A stretch of DNA of 64,000 nucleotides from Opitutaceae bacterium (GTDB lineage: Bacteria > Verrucomicrobiota > Verrucomicrobiia > Opitutales > Opitutaceae). The translations under genes were made by a program, and so were the position numbers. Shown here piece after piece: positions 33,769-42,367 of this stretch. The notes beneath the pieces were generated by a model. It worked only from the letters and a program-made list of their open reading frames with translations, did not search any database and had not been told where the DNA came from. How positions within the stretch are numbered: position 1 is the stretch's first letter; each line of letters starts with the position of its first letter. The stretch is from assembly GCA_030648295.1 (NCBI GenBank), contig JAUSID010000140.1, positions 62,001-126,000 of the forward strand, given 5' to 3'.

Positions 33769-34196
33769 CGGTTGCGCCGGTGCTGGAGCATGAGCAACAT
33801 CTGCCGATCCAGTTCGCGCAGTTCCATCATCACATCGTCCAGCACCGGCCGCAGCCGCTCGGGGGCCTCCGCGGGGTTGAAATCCGAGGCTGGTTCCAAA
33901 GCAGCTACCTGCTCGCGCAGCTGTCGCCGCCGCTCCGTCCGCACGGTTTTCGCCGCCAGGAAACGTGTGGTGGTGAACAGCCAGCCCGTCAGATCGGGAT
34001 GGCCCGCCAGCCGGGCGGCGTCCCGCGCGACGGCCATGAAAACGCTTTGCGTCACGTCCTCCGCCAGGTGCACGTCGCCGCCGACGCGGCGGATGGCGGC
34101 GCCATAGACGAGCGGCAAATAGCGGCGTACAAGCTCGGCGAACGCGCTTTCCGATTTTTCCTCGGAATACCGGCGAAGCAGGGCGGCGGCATGCAT
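33765..34196 (-). CDS. Sigma-70-family protein lacking region 4 (probably truncated)
   Basis: 143 residues. Region 2 is well preserved (LLRRYSEEKSESAFAELVRR, YLPLVYGAAIRRVGGDVHLA, EDVTQSVFMAVARDAARLAG, LTGWLFTTTRFLAAKTVR). The chain then reaches the beginning of region 4 (DDVMMELRELDRQMLLML) and ends abruptly in QHRRNR. The -35-recognition helix-turn-helix is absent, so it cannot act as a normal sigma factor. Its stop overlaps the GTG of the discoidin-like gene, so the two are translationally coupled or were fused by one deletion. Confidence 0.75.
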   Translation of the reverse strand: MHAAALLRRYSEEKSESAFAELVRRYLPLVYGAAIRRVGGDVHLAEDVTQSVFMAVARDAARLAGHPDLTGWLFTTTRFLAAKTVRTERRRQLREQVAALEPASDFNPAEAPERLRPVLDDVMMELRELDRQMLLMLQHRRNR

Positions 34197-34333
34197 GGCG
34201 GTTTACCCTCTAATACCCGCCGCCAGAAATATCCGCCAAACAATTTCGCCGGATGGCGGCTCGAACCCGGCCATTGCAGCATTGTATCGGCCGGGAATTC
34301 GTGGAGAATCCGCCGCGCTTAATAAATCCCAAC

Positions 34334-34912
34334 ATGAACCTTACCCGCCTGTCTGTGTTTTGTCTTGCGGTCGCCTTGATTGGAACGACCTCGATGTTTT
34401 CCGCCGAAAAGAAAGCCAAGAAAGCCCGCGTGAGCCCGCCGGATGTCGCCACCGCGAACATCGACGGCAACGAGGTGAAGATCGCCTACAGCCGTCCTTT
34501 TGAGACGAACCCCAAGGGCGGTGAAGTGCGCAAGATTTGGGGCGTACTCGTGCCCTACGGCAAGGTCTGGCGCGCCGGAGCGAACGAGGCGACGGTCCTC
34601 ACCGTCGACAAACCGATCGTGATCGGCGGCTACAATCTGGCGGCGGGGAAATACACGCTCTTTGTCGTGCCGACCGAGGGCGCGGGCTCGAAGTTGATTA
34701 TCAACAAAAAGACGGGCCAGTGGGGCATTCCGTACAAGGAAGAAGAGGAGAAGGCCAACGAGCTGGCGCGAGTCGACCTCAAGCGGGGGAAGACGAAGTC
34801 GCACCTGCCGCAGTTCACGATCACGGTGGACAAGGTGGGCGCTGGAAGCGGTCGAATCACGTTCGCCTGGGCCGACGCGCAGTACGCGATCGATTTCAAG
34901 AACAAGAGCTGA
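34334..34912 (+). CDS. DUF2911 secreted protein
   Basis: 192 residues from the ATG at 34334, with a signal peptide (LTRLSVFCLAVALIGTTSMF). The DUF2911 domain is nearly the whole mature protein: VKIAYSRPFETNPKGGEVRK, IWGVLVPYGKVWRAGANEAT, YNLAAGKYTLFVVPTEGAGS, LIINKKTGQWG and ITFAWADAQYAIDFK. The family is beta-rich, exported and of unknown function. It heads a run of plus-strand genes (polysaccharide deacetylase 21 bases downstream), suggesting an envelope-related operon. Confidence 0.9.
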   Translation: MNLTRLSVFCLAVALIGTTSMFSAEKKAKKARVSPPDVATANIDGNEVKIAYSRPFETNPKGGEVRKIWGVLVPYGKVWRAGANEATVLTVDKPIVIGGYNLAAGKYTLFVVPTEGAGSKLIINKKTGQWGIPYKEEEEKANELARVDLKRGKTKSHLPQFTITVDKVGAGSGRITFAWADAQYAIDFKNKS

Positions 34913-34933
34913 GCGTGGCGGCGCACGCGACGA

Positions 34934-35731
34934 TTGTGGTTGTTAATCTTCATCAATCTCGCCGGTAAAATCGCGGCGGCGATCGTCGGTCCAACGGAAC
35001 CGGCGGTCGCGCTCGCGCTGTGGTTTGTGCCTGATGGGCTGGCCGCGTATCACCTGTTCGTTCTGCGCGCGCAGGGAATCGTGGCCATGCACCGGCGGTT
35101 TGTGACCGCAGGCCGGGAAGTGTGGCTGACGATTGACGATGGACCGGATCCGCAGGATACGCCGCGCATCCTCGAACTGCTCGCCGCCCATGGCGCGCGA
35201 GCGACATTTTTCGTCATCGGAGAAAAGGTGGCGGCGCACCCCGGACTCGTTCGCGCCATCGTGGCGGCCGGCCATGAAGTGGCGCATCACACGCAGACTC
35301 ATCCCCTCGCTTCGTTCTGGTGCGCCACACCGGCGCGCATTGGCCGCGAACTGGATGAGGGGCTGGCCACGCTTGCGGCCGAGGGAGTGCGGCCAACGCG
35401 ATTTCGCCCGCCGGCGGGATTGAAGAATCTATGGTTGAGGGGGGCGCTTTCGACCCGCGGTTTGATTTGTGTGGCGTGGAGCGCCCGCGGCCTGGAAAGC
35501 CGCTACGGCGATGCTGACTCCGTGATCCGCCGGACGACGCAGCACTTGTCGCCGGGCGCAATCCTGTTGATGCACGAGGGACAAAGGGTGCCGCCCGCCA
35601 TCCGCGTCCACGCTATTGCCGGGGTGCTCGAGCGGCTGCACCAAACCGGCTACCGTTGTGTCGTGCCGACGCCGGAGCAGCTGCCGTCCCCTGCACGATG
35701 GTTCCAGCTTGTGGGCGCGGGCGCGTTGTGA
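34934..35731 (+). CDS. Polysaccharide deacetylase (NodB homology domain)
   Basis: 265 residues from a TTG at 34934; a later start would lose the hydrophobic N-terminus (LLIFINLAGKIAAAIV), which probably anchors it in the membrane. NodB motifs are present: motif 1 VWLTIDDGPDPQDTPRILEL (Asp68, Asp69), motif 2 HHTQTHP (His119, His123 as metal ligands), motif 3 RFRPPAGLKNLW, and a late LLMHEGQRVPP. These enzymes remove N- or O-acetyl groups from chitin-like glycans, peptidoglycan or xylan. The stop overlaps the GTG of the next gene (GTGA). Confidence 0.88.
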   Translation: MWLLIFINLAGKIAAAIVGPTEPAVALALWFVPDGLAAYHLFVLRAQGIVAMHRRFVTAGREVWLTIDDGPDPQDTPRILELLAAHGARATFFVIGEKVAAHPGLVRAIVAAGHEVAHHTQTHPLASFWCATPARIGRELDEGLATLAAEGVRPTRFRPPAGLKNLWLRGALSTRGLICVAWSARGLESRYGDADSVIRRTTQHLSPGAILLMHEGQRVPPAIRVHAIAGVLERLHQTGYRCVVPTPEQLPSPARWFQLVGAGAL

Positions 35732-36922
35732 TTCCGCACTGCGTGCTCGCGAACCCTCGTGCCTTGCGGTCGGCCTTGGCCCTGGTCGTCTCGTGGCTTG
35801 GCGCGTCGGAGTGCGCCGTTGCTGCGAGCGCACTGCCGGAGCCGCCAGCCGTCTTCGCCTCGCTGGTGGAGAAGTTATCCGAGCCGGGCGGCGACTTCGG
35901 CGGGGATAATCTCATTTCGAACGAGCAGTCTTATCTGCACGTGATGCCGGCGCTCGCCAAGGCGAACGTCCACGGCGGCGCCTACATCGGCGTCGGCCCG
36001 GATCAGAACTACACGTACATCGCGCAAATCAAGCCGGCCATTGCCTACATCATCGATTTGCGGCGCGACAATCTGCTGCTGCACCTGTTGTTCAAGGCGC
36101 TGTTCGAGGAAGCGCCGACTCGCATGGAATACCTGAGCCTTTTGACTGGCCGGCCTGCGCCGGCACCTGGCCCGGCGTGGCGCGACGCTTCGATTGACGC
36201 GATCATCGCGCATATCGACAAAACGTCCGTGCTGCCGGCGAGGAAACAAAACGAAATTCAGAACCGGCTGGAGGGAAGAATTCGCGCCTTCGGTGTTCCG
36301 CTCACTGCCGCTGACATGGCAACGATATCGTCCGGCCGGCGGCAATTTGTCGCGGCGGGTCTGTCGCTGGTGTTCGTGGTCCGCGGGCAGCCGAAGCGCG
36401 ATTATTATCCGTCGCTGCGCACGCTGCTGCGCGAGACGGACGGAGAGGGCCATCAGCTGAGTTTTCTCGCGAGCGAGCCCGCGTTTGAGTTCGTGCGTTC
36501 ACTGCACGTACGCAACTTGATTATCCCGGTGGTGGGCGACGTCAGCGGGGCCGTATGCGATGCGCGCCATTGCCGCCGATATGAAAGCGCGCGGTGCGCT
36601 GCTCTCTGCCCTGTACATTTCCAATGTGGAGTATTATCTTTTTCGGAATGGAAGCTTCGGGCGCTACGGCGACAGCCTCAAACAGCTGCCGCGCGACCCG
36701 CGGAGTGTCGTAATCCGCGCCGTTTTTCCCAGCGGTGGCAGCAGACGACTGCCACAATCCGTGCCCGGCTTTTACAGCACTTCGATTGTCCAATCGTTCG
36801 GCGCAATGATGGACGACCTCGTGGCGGGAAAATACCGCACCTACCAGGACCTCATTCTTGCGAGCTCGCGAGGATTGGCGGAGTCTTCGCGGGCCGACGC
36901 CGCCGGCGCGGCGGCGAAATGA
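35728..36922 (+). pseudogene. Conserved exported protein split by a one-base frameshift
   Basis: The GTG at 35728 overlaps the deacetylase stop and starts a signal peptide (ALRSALALVVSWLGASECAV). The first frame encodes NLISNEQSYLHVMPALAKAN, GGAYIGVGPDQNYTYIAQIK and IAYIIDLRRDNLLLHLLFKA. I associate these motifs, from memory, with the LIC_10091-type conserved family that has a Rossmann-like core. At the G-run near 36547-36550 the frame shifts, and the protein continues in another frame as PYAMRAIAADMKARGALLSA, LYISNVEYYLFRNGSFGRYG to a stop at 36922. Removing one G gives one protein of about 397 residues. Either a real mutation or a homopolymer error; function unknown. Confidence 0.75.
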
Positions 36923-36972
36923 TTCAGCGCTGAGGAGCACAAAATGATCCGCGCCCAGATTCTCCGATGTGG

Positions 36973-36991
36973 CACGGGCGTCCCGCCCGTG
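36973..36991. repeat. Short hairpin CACGGGCG-TCC-CGCCCGTG
   Basis: A perfect 8-bp stem with a three-base loop, 46 bases before the start of the esterase fragment. It is similar in style to the other GC-rich palindromes of the window. It could lie in the 5' leader of the gene or end the upstream transcript. Confidence 0.6.
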
Positions 36992-37036
36992 ATCTTATCG
37001 TCCGACGACGACCGTCCCAACAACATCGCACACCGC

Positions 37037-37378
37037 ATGACACGGATGGCTGCTATCTTCGCTTTGTTTGCCACCGCGTTGGGCGCCGCCGAAATCGACT
37101 ATGAGGCGGCGCGGGCGCAGGTTGCCGCGCTCGGGCGACTGAGCACGGCACCCGCGGCCCACGCCGCCGAGGGTTTCGCCGCGGAGGGTGGCATCGAACC
37201 GCTGTTCTACGACGGGCTGCCGTGGAAAGGAAAACCAACGCGTGTATTTGCGTGGCTGGGACGGCCGCAGGAACGAAATCAGAAGCTTCCAGCCATCGTG
37301 CTGATTCATGGCGGCGGCGGTACGGCGTTCAAGGAATGGGTGCGGCGGTGGAACGAACACGGTTCTCGAGTCCCGATT
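37037..37378 (+). pseudogene. 3'-truncated acetyl-xylan-esterase-like alpha/beta hydrolase
   Basis: The ATG at 37037 starts a signal peptide (MTRMAAIFALFATALGAAEI). The N-terminal part of a secreted alpha/beta hydrolase follows: EPLFYDGLPWKGKPTRVFAW, LGRPQERNQKLPAIVLIHGG, GGTAFKEWVRRWNEHG. Homology then stops at about 37370, where sequence leading into the MITE-like copy B begins. The nucleophile elbow, Asp and His of the triad are all missing. The open frame continues to 37471 only by reading into repeat sequence. This is a clear truncation next to a mobile-like repeat. Confidence 0.75.
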
Positions 37379-37433
37379 CCGGTTTTACCGGCAGCCGCAC
37401 GTGGACCGAATTGCCCGCTCAGCCGGAGCAATT

Positions 37434-37594
37434 CAGTTCAACCGCGAATAAACGCCAATTCACGCGAATGAAGAGGGCGTCTTGGGGAGCATGGAAACGA
37501 TCAACCGAACGGTGACCATGGTTTCACTTGGGCGATCCGCGCCCCTCCTTCTCGGATTCTGCGTCCATTCGCGTTCATTCGCGGTTGTCCACTG
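37434..37594. mobile_element. 161-bp MITE-like element, copy B
   Basis: It starts CAGTTCAACCGCGAATAAAC and ends TTCATTCGCGGTTGTCCACT plus G. Terminal inverted repeats and interior (CTTGGGGAGCATGGAAACGA, AACGGTGACC, CACTTGGGC) match copy A at 24767-24924. It lies immediately after the truncated esterase and 15 bases before a second element, at 37609. Confidence 0.8.
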
Positions 37595-37608
37595 AATCGA
37601 TACGGCTT

Positions 37609-37732
37609 GGGCAAAACCGCTCCTGCGGTTTTGCTTTTAGCCCGCATGAACTTGAGAGCTGCGATGGCCGACATCATGGCCGAAGACAAAGGTGTGCTAA
37701 ATGACACGCAGACGGTGAAAGATGCGGGCTAA
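37609..37732. repeat. 124-bp structured element, copy 1 (TAGCCCGCAT ends)
   Basis: It consists of a hairpin GCAAAACCGC-TCCT-GCGGTTTTGC followed by a 94-base segment from TAGCCCGCAT (37638) to its complement ATGCGGGCTA (ending 37731). A second copy with identical ends and identical 94-base spacing is at 56512-56634, while the centres differ. Conserved ends with a variable centre suggest a MITE or a structured RNA. Confidence 0.8.
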
Positions 37733-37745
37733 GTCCGACAGGCTG

Positions 37746-39278
37746 CTACCCGCCCACGCGTCTGACCGGCACGTCGTTTTTGCGGCGCGGGCCCGGCGTG
37801 CTGCGACCTTCCGTGATGAGCCGTTCGCGCAATGCGAGCATCGCGGCGACGCGTTCGGGATGGCGGCTCGCAAGGTCGTTCTTTTCCCCGATGTCCTTGG
37901 CGAGGTTGAACAACGTGGGCGTGGCGGAACAAACGAGTTTCCACGGTCCATCGCGGACGGATTGCAGGCCATTCGCCGCGCAACTGATTGCGTGCTGGCG
38001 CACCGGCGTGTGGCCGCCCCGCAGCAGCGGCAGCAGGCTGTAGCTATCCTCACCGGCGTCGTCCGGCAGCCGCGTGCCGAGCAGTTCGGCGAGGGTGGCG
38101 ATGAGGTCGGCCTGATGTACCAGCTGATCGCATACGGTGCCCGGCGCGACGACCCCGGGCCAGCGGACGATGAACGGTTCGCGATGCCCGCCTTCCCACA
38201 CGTCGCGTTTATAACCGCGGAGGGGTCCGCTCGGGAAGTGCCCCATCGCCTCCAGCGGCTTGATGCCGATGGCGGTTTCGTAGCCGTTGTCGCTGGAGAA
38301 AAACAGGAACGTGTTCTTCGCCGTGCCGGTTTCATCGAGCGCGGCGAGCACGCGGCCGATCACGTGGTCGGTCTCCATTACCAAATCCGCGTAATCGTTG
38401 AGCCCGCTCCGGCCCTTCCACTCCTCACTCGGTGCGATGGGTGTGTGGGGTGCCGTCAGCGGCAGGTAGAGCAGGAACGGTGTCCCGGTCTTCGCGCGCT
38501 CCCGGACATGGTTGACCGCACGTTCGCCGATCGCCCCCAGCACGTGGTCGAGCCGCCAGCCTTCGAGCGCCGGCCCCTGGAAGCTCGCGTTGAACCCCGC
38601 CAGTTGTTCGGCCTTCAGCAATCCGGTTGGAATGCCGGCGGTGCGGTCGTCCTTGATAAAACAATACGGCGGCCAGTTCGGCACGTCGGTGCCGAAGTAC
38701 TCGTCGAATCCGCGCGTGGTCGGGCCGCCGGCGATCCCCTGCGCGAAGGTCTTCGCCCACGCCTGCTGGTGCACGGTCGTCGGCACCGTGACCAGCGGTT
38801 CCTTGGACCGACCGGGCCGGCCGCCCAACCCGCGAAACAACTTCATCTCCTCCGCCTTGATCGGCCAATCCCACCCGAGATGCCATTTGCCGATCGCGGC
38901 GGTATGATATCCATGGCGCTTCGCCAGTCCGGCAAACGTCAGGCGCTCCGGCGCGATCAGCGGCCGTTCCCACATGTCCACGATGCCCGACTGCAATCGC
39001 GTCCGCCAATGATAGCGACCGGTGAGCAAGGTGTAGCGCGAGGGTGAGCACGCGGCCGAAGACGCATGGCCATCGGTGAAACGCATCCCCTCGCGTGCGA
39101 GCCGGTCGATGGCCGGCGTCGCGATCCGACCGCGCCCTGGATTGTAGCAGTGCGGATCGCCGTAACCGAGATCATCGGCGAGAATGACGACGATGTTGGG
39201 CCGATCCGCCGGCGCTGCCGCCGAGGCGACGGTGGCGGCAAGCAGGGAAAGGAGGATAAAGAGCCGGGCGATATTCAT
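37746..39278 (-). CDS. Secreted type I sulfatase, last gene of the arabinose operon
   Basis: 510 residues from the ATG at 39278, with signal peptide MNIARLFILLSLLAATVASA. All S1 sulfatase hallmarks are present: RPNIVVILADDLGYGDPHCY, the formylglycine signature CSPSRYTLLTGRYHWRTRL with Cys77, AIGKWHLGWDW, and FFSSDNGYETAIG. The length fits arylsulfatase A-type enzymes. It follows the TBDR of the araA-araD-TBDR cluster after 92 bases, interrupted by a palindromic repeat, and so may be cotranscribed. The context suggests desulfation of a sulfated arabinose-containing glycan. Confidence 0.94.
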   Translation of the reverse strand: MNIARLFILLSLLAATVASAAAPADRPNIVVILADDLGYGDPHCYNPGRGRIATPAIDRLAREGMRFTDGHASSAACSPSRYTLLTGRYHWRTRLQSGIVDMWERPLIAPERLTFAGLAKRHGYHTAAIGKWHLGWDWPIKAEEMKLFRGLGGRPGRSKEPLVTVPTTVHQQAWAKTFAQGIAGGPTTRGFDEYFGTDVPNWPPYCFIKDDRTAGIPTGLLKAEQLAGFNASFQGPALEGWRLDHVLGAIGERAVNHVRERAKTGTPFLLYLPLTAPHTPIAPSEEWKGRSGLNDYADLVMETDHVIGRVLAALDETGTAKNTFLFFSSDNGYETAIGIKPLEAMGHFPSGPLRGYKRDVWEGGHREPFIVRWPGVVAPGTVCDQLVHQADLIATLAELLGTRLPDDAGEDSYSLLPLLRGGHTPVRQHAISCAANGLQSVRDGPWKLVCSATPTLFNLAKDIGEKNDLASRHPERVAAMLALRERLITEGRSTPGPRRKNDVPVRRVGG

Positions 39279-39288
39279 GAATGGTTGC

Positions 39289-39358
39289 GTAGCAGCCGAG
39301 GTAACGAGGCTGGAGTGATCGATGTCCGTTTCGCCAGCCTCCTCACGTCGGCTGCTAC
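39289..39358. repeat. 70-bp palindromic repeat between TBDR and sulfatase genes
   Basis: Arms GTAGCAGCCGAGGTAACGAG GCTGG (39289) and CCAGCCTCCTCACGTCGGCT GCTAC (39334) are complementary with about four mismatches in 25. It is related to 8442-8516. As RNA it would form a long hairpin just before the sulfatase start, a candidate for operon attenuation or processing. Confidence 0.75.
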
Positions 39359-39370
39359 ACTTTGCTGCCT

Positions 39371-42364
39371 TCAGAACGAGCCTTTCACCCCGGCGGTCAA
39401 AATCGTGCCGAAGGTCACATGTTGTGTGATGATGGACGGATCGACCTGATAGCGATACTCGGGGATGTTGAAAATGTTTCGGGCCTGGAAGAAGAGCGCC
39501 GTGCGCGCGGTGATTTGATAGCCGCCGTTCAGGTCGAGCATCGTGCGCGCCTTGCGATACGTGATGTTGCCCGTCGCGCTGAACGGCGTCGCATCGGTCC
39601 ATTTGCCGCTCAGCCCGAGCGACACGCGGCGATGGCGGTAGCTGAGCGTGCCGCCGGCCATGTGCGGCACCATGCCGGGCTTCACGGTCGACGCATAGGT
39701 CCGCGTGTAGCTCGCGGAAACGTTCAGACCTTTCAGTGCGCCCGGCAGGAAGGAGAGCGCCTGGCTGTACTCCAGGGTCATGCCGCGCACGCGCGTCGTG
39801 CCTGGTCGATTAGCCACCGAGATGAAGCGGTAGGTTGAATACGTTGGATCCTCCTCATAACCGAAATCCGCGGCGGAAAACTCATCCGTGAATGCGCTGT
39901 CGGAAATGGTGTTTTGGAACGCCGTCACCGCCATGCTGCCGACCGGCTCGAAATAGTACGCGACGCGCCCGGTATAATTCTTCGAGCGCTCGGGCAGCAG
40001 CCGCGGATTCGGCACGTTTACCGTCTGGGCGGTTTCGTTGAAAACCCAGACGCCGCCGAGATTGTTGAAGCCGGGCCGCGAGATGGTGGTGCTGTAGCCG
40101 ACGTGCGCCTGCAGGTTTGGCGCCAGGCTGTACTTGGCGCTGGCGGATGGAAACAGGTTGTCGTAGCCGCTCGACCGCGTGTTCTTCGGCAGGCTCATGT
40201 ATTGATAAACGAGTCCGGGCACGGTCGTCGCCCGGCCATTCGCCGGGGTGACGGCAAAGCCGGCGGCCCGGACTTCCGCGGTCGATCGCGCCTGGAATTC
40301 GCGGGTCGCGAACGCCGTGTCCTCCCAACGCACGCCGGCCTGAAGCTGCAACCGGCCCAGCTTCGTGTTGCCCAGCGCGTAGCCCGCGAGAAAGCGCTCC
40401 TTGATGTTCACGGGGTTCGAAATGTACGCGGTGTAGAAGTTCGCGGGCGTCGCGAGGTCGGTGAAATACTCCGGCCGCGTGAGGAACATTTCCCCGAGCG
40501 CGACGCGGTTCGGAAACGTCGGCGGCTGGCCGGAACTCGACGCCACGTTCACGCCATGGCCGAGCTCCCAGCGATAGTCGGGGAAGGCCACCGCCGCAAA
40601 ACTTCCAGCCGGCCCACCGCCCGGGCCGTCATACTGGCGCGTATACGTGGGGTTTGGGTTGCGAAACCGGTGGTACTCCTCGGTCGCTTTTCCGCCGACC
40701 TTGAACCAGGTCGGCACGCGCCACGGCATCGTCAGCCTGGCGCTCGCCTGGCCCTGAAAAATTTCATCCTCGGCAAACCGCCCTTCGTCGACGGCGCGCG
40801 GATTGGTGAAGTTGCCCAGGTCGGCGAAGTCGCGGCCGCTGACCTGCGTGATTGTCCAGTCGTTGTCCCGCCGCGAGGAGCGCTGCAGCTCGAGTCCGAG
40901 TCCGGCGAGCGCGACGGTCGGGGTGTTGACCGGCCCGCCGCGGATCATCGCCTCATACTGGTTGGTCGAGATCGAGTAGTTGAATGCCGTATCGACGATC
41001 AGGTTACCGCGGCGATACTCCAGCTTCGGGCTCAGCGTCCGCGTGCGGACGATCTTGTGGGAGTGATTCTCGCTCAGCGCCAGCGAACCGTTGTTGATGT
41101 TGAAGCTGGTCAGCCCGTCGCCCGTCACCGCCGCGCGATTGGGCGCGGTGAAGTTCGCCGTGCGGCCGTCGAAGAAGGTGTCGTACCAGTTGTACATCGC
41201 GCTGAGCGAGAGCACGAGTGACGGCGTGGCCTTGAAATCGATCGTGAGGGTCGGCGTGAAACGTTCGCTCAGCTTCGGCTGCTGGAGGAGCGCAATCCCG
41301 GTCAGCACCCGGGGCCGCGGATCAGTCGCAGTCGTCGTGGTGTTGTAGGTATAGTTCAACCGCCACTGCAGCGCGTATTGATTCGATTCGCTCAGGTTCA
41401 CCACGATGCCGAGCCGGTTCTGAAAAAAGACATCTGAATACTCCAGGATGCCGCCGGGGCGAAACTTGTAGGTCTTCTCATCGCCTGGACCGTAGCTGGG
41501 ACCCAGGCGCAGGTTGTCGCTGTTCGCCATGGCATTGACCTGCCAGCTGATTCGCCGTCCCTTGCGTTCGAATGCGCGCTTCGTCTTCAGGTTGATCGTG
41601 CCCGCCGGCGCGTTCGCGTCCATGTCGGCACTGCTCGTGTAGTTCACCTCGATCCGATCGATGCTGTTGACCGAGACCTGATCAAAGCTGAACGACCGCG
41701 CCCCCGCCGCTGAACCCTGCGACGCATCGCCGCTCGCCATCTTGAATCCGTCGACGCTCACGCCGACGTATTGCGGATCCAGCCCGCGCAGCCGCGGCCC
41801 GCGCGAGTCCGGCCCGACGTATTCGAGATCGACGCCCGGCATGTTTTTCAGGAATTCGCCGACGTTGCCTTCCGCCACGTCGCCGAAGTGATCCGAGGAC
41901 ACGCTGTTGGTGAGGTTCATCGAGTTCCGCTGCTCCATGATCGCCTTCGCGTTGCCCTCGCGTTCCGAGGAGACCACGAACTCGCCGAGCCTCACCACCC
42001 CTTCGCCGGGCGGCGGCGCAGACGTACTGGTGAGTTCGAAGTCGATCGTGGCGGTGCGGCCGGGCTCGACCTGCACGGTGCCGCGCGCAGTGTTTGCCCC
42101 GGTGTAGCTGACCGTGATCACGGCGACGCCGGGGGGCACCTGCGGGAGCCGAAACGAACCGTCGCTTTCCGTCACCGTGGCGACTGCAGTCCCGAGCAAC
42201 CGCACCTCGGCGCTCGAAACGTATTCCCGGGTCTGCGGATTGAAGACTCGCCCCACGATGCTTCCGGTCGCGGCCGCGGCCGCAGCGACATCGTCCGCGG
42301 AAAAACCGGTCGACGTGATGATGACGAGGGAGGCGAGCCAGCAGGCGAAAACGTGGCGTTTCAT
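39371..42364 (-). CDS. TonB-dependent receptor with CarboxypepD_reg-like domain, in arabinose operon
   Basis: 997 residues. Signal peptide (FACWLASLVIITSTGFSADD), then a carboxypeptidase-regulatory domain at about 33-110 (GSIVGRVFNPQTREYVSSAE, RLPQVPPGVAVITVSY). The plug follows (VRLGEFVVSSEREGNAKAIM, EQRNSMNLTNSVSSDHFGDV, FLKNMPGVDLEYVGPDSRGP, IEVNYTSSADMDANAPAGTI). A long barrel ends in AGVKGSF. It starts three bases after the araD stop, so it is cotranscribed with araA and araD. The natural reading is uptake of arabinose-containing oligosaccharides. Confidence 0.93.
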   Translation of the reverse strand: MKRHVFACWLASLVIITSTGFSADDVAAAAAATGSIVGRVFNPQTREYVSSAEVRLLGTAVATVTESDGSFRLPQVPPGVAVITVSYTGANTARGTVQVEPGRTATIDFELTSTSAPPPGEGVVRLGEFVVSSEREGNAKAIMEQRNSMNLTNSVSSDHFGDVAEGNVGEFLKNMPGVDLEYVGPDSRGPRLRGLDPQYVGVSVDGFKMASGDASQGSAAGARSFSFDQVSVNSIDRIEVNYTSSADMDANAPAGTINLKTKRAFERKGRRISWQVNAMANSDNLRLGPSYGPGDEKTYKFRPGGILEYSDVFFQNRLGIVVNLSESNQYALQWRLNYTYNTTTTATDPRPRVLTGIALLQQPKLSERFTPTLTIDFKATPSLVLSLSAMYNWYDTFFDGRTANFTAPNRAAVTGDGLTSFNINNGSLALSENHSHKIVRTRTLSPKLEYRRGNLIVDTAFNYSISTNQYEAMIRGGPVNTPTVALAGLGLELQRSSRRDNDWTITQVSGRDFADLGNFTNPRAVDEGRFAEDEIFQGQASARLTMPWRVPTWFKVGGKATEEYHRFRNPNPTYTRQYDGPGGGPAGSFAAVAFPDYRWELGHGVNVASSSGQPPTFPNRVALGEMFLTRPEYFTDLATPANFYTAYISNPVNIKERFLAGYALGNTKLGRLQLQAGVRWEDTAFATREFQARSTAEVRAAGFAVTPANGRATTVPGLVYQYMSLPKNTRSSGYDNLFPSASAKYSLAPNLQAHVGYSTTISRPGFNNLGGVWVFNETAQTVNVPNPRLLPERSKNYTGRVAYYFEPVGSMAVTAFQNTISDSAFTDEFSAADFGYEEDPTYSTYRFISVANRPGTTRVRGMTLEYSQALSFLPGALKGLNVSASYTRTYASTVKPGMVPHMAGGTLSYRHRRVSLGLSGKWTDATPFSATGNITYRKARTMLDLNGGYQITARTALFFQARNIFNIPEYRYQVDPSIITQHVTFGTILTAGVKGSF

Positions 42365-42367
42365 ATG

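Noticed and set aside
35656-36933. Reading 35656-36933 as a single intact 425-residue protein
   Set aside because: After about 36547 this frame becomes Arg/Cys-rich nonsense, while the conserved protein continues in another frame to 36922.
37722-39047. 441-codon plus-strand frame opposite the sulfatase
   Set aside because: Antisense shadow of a gene with complete sulfatase motifs.
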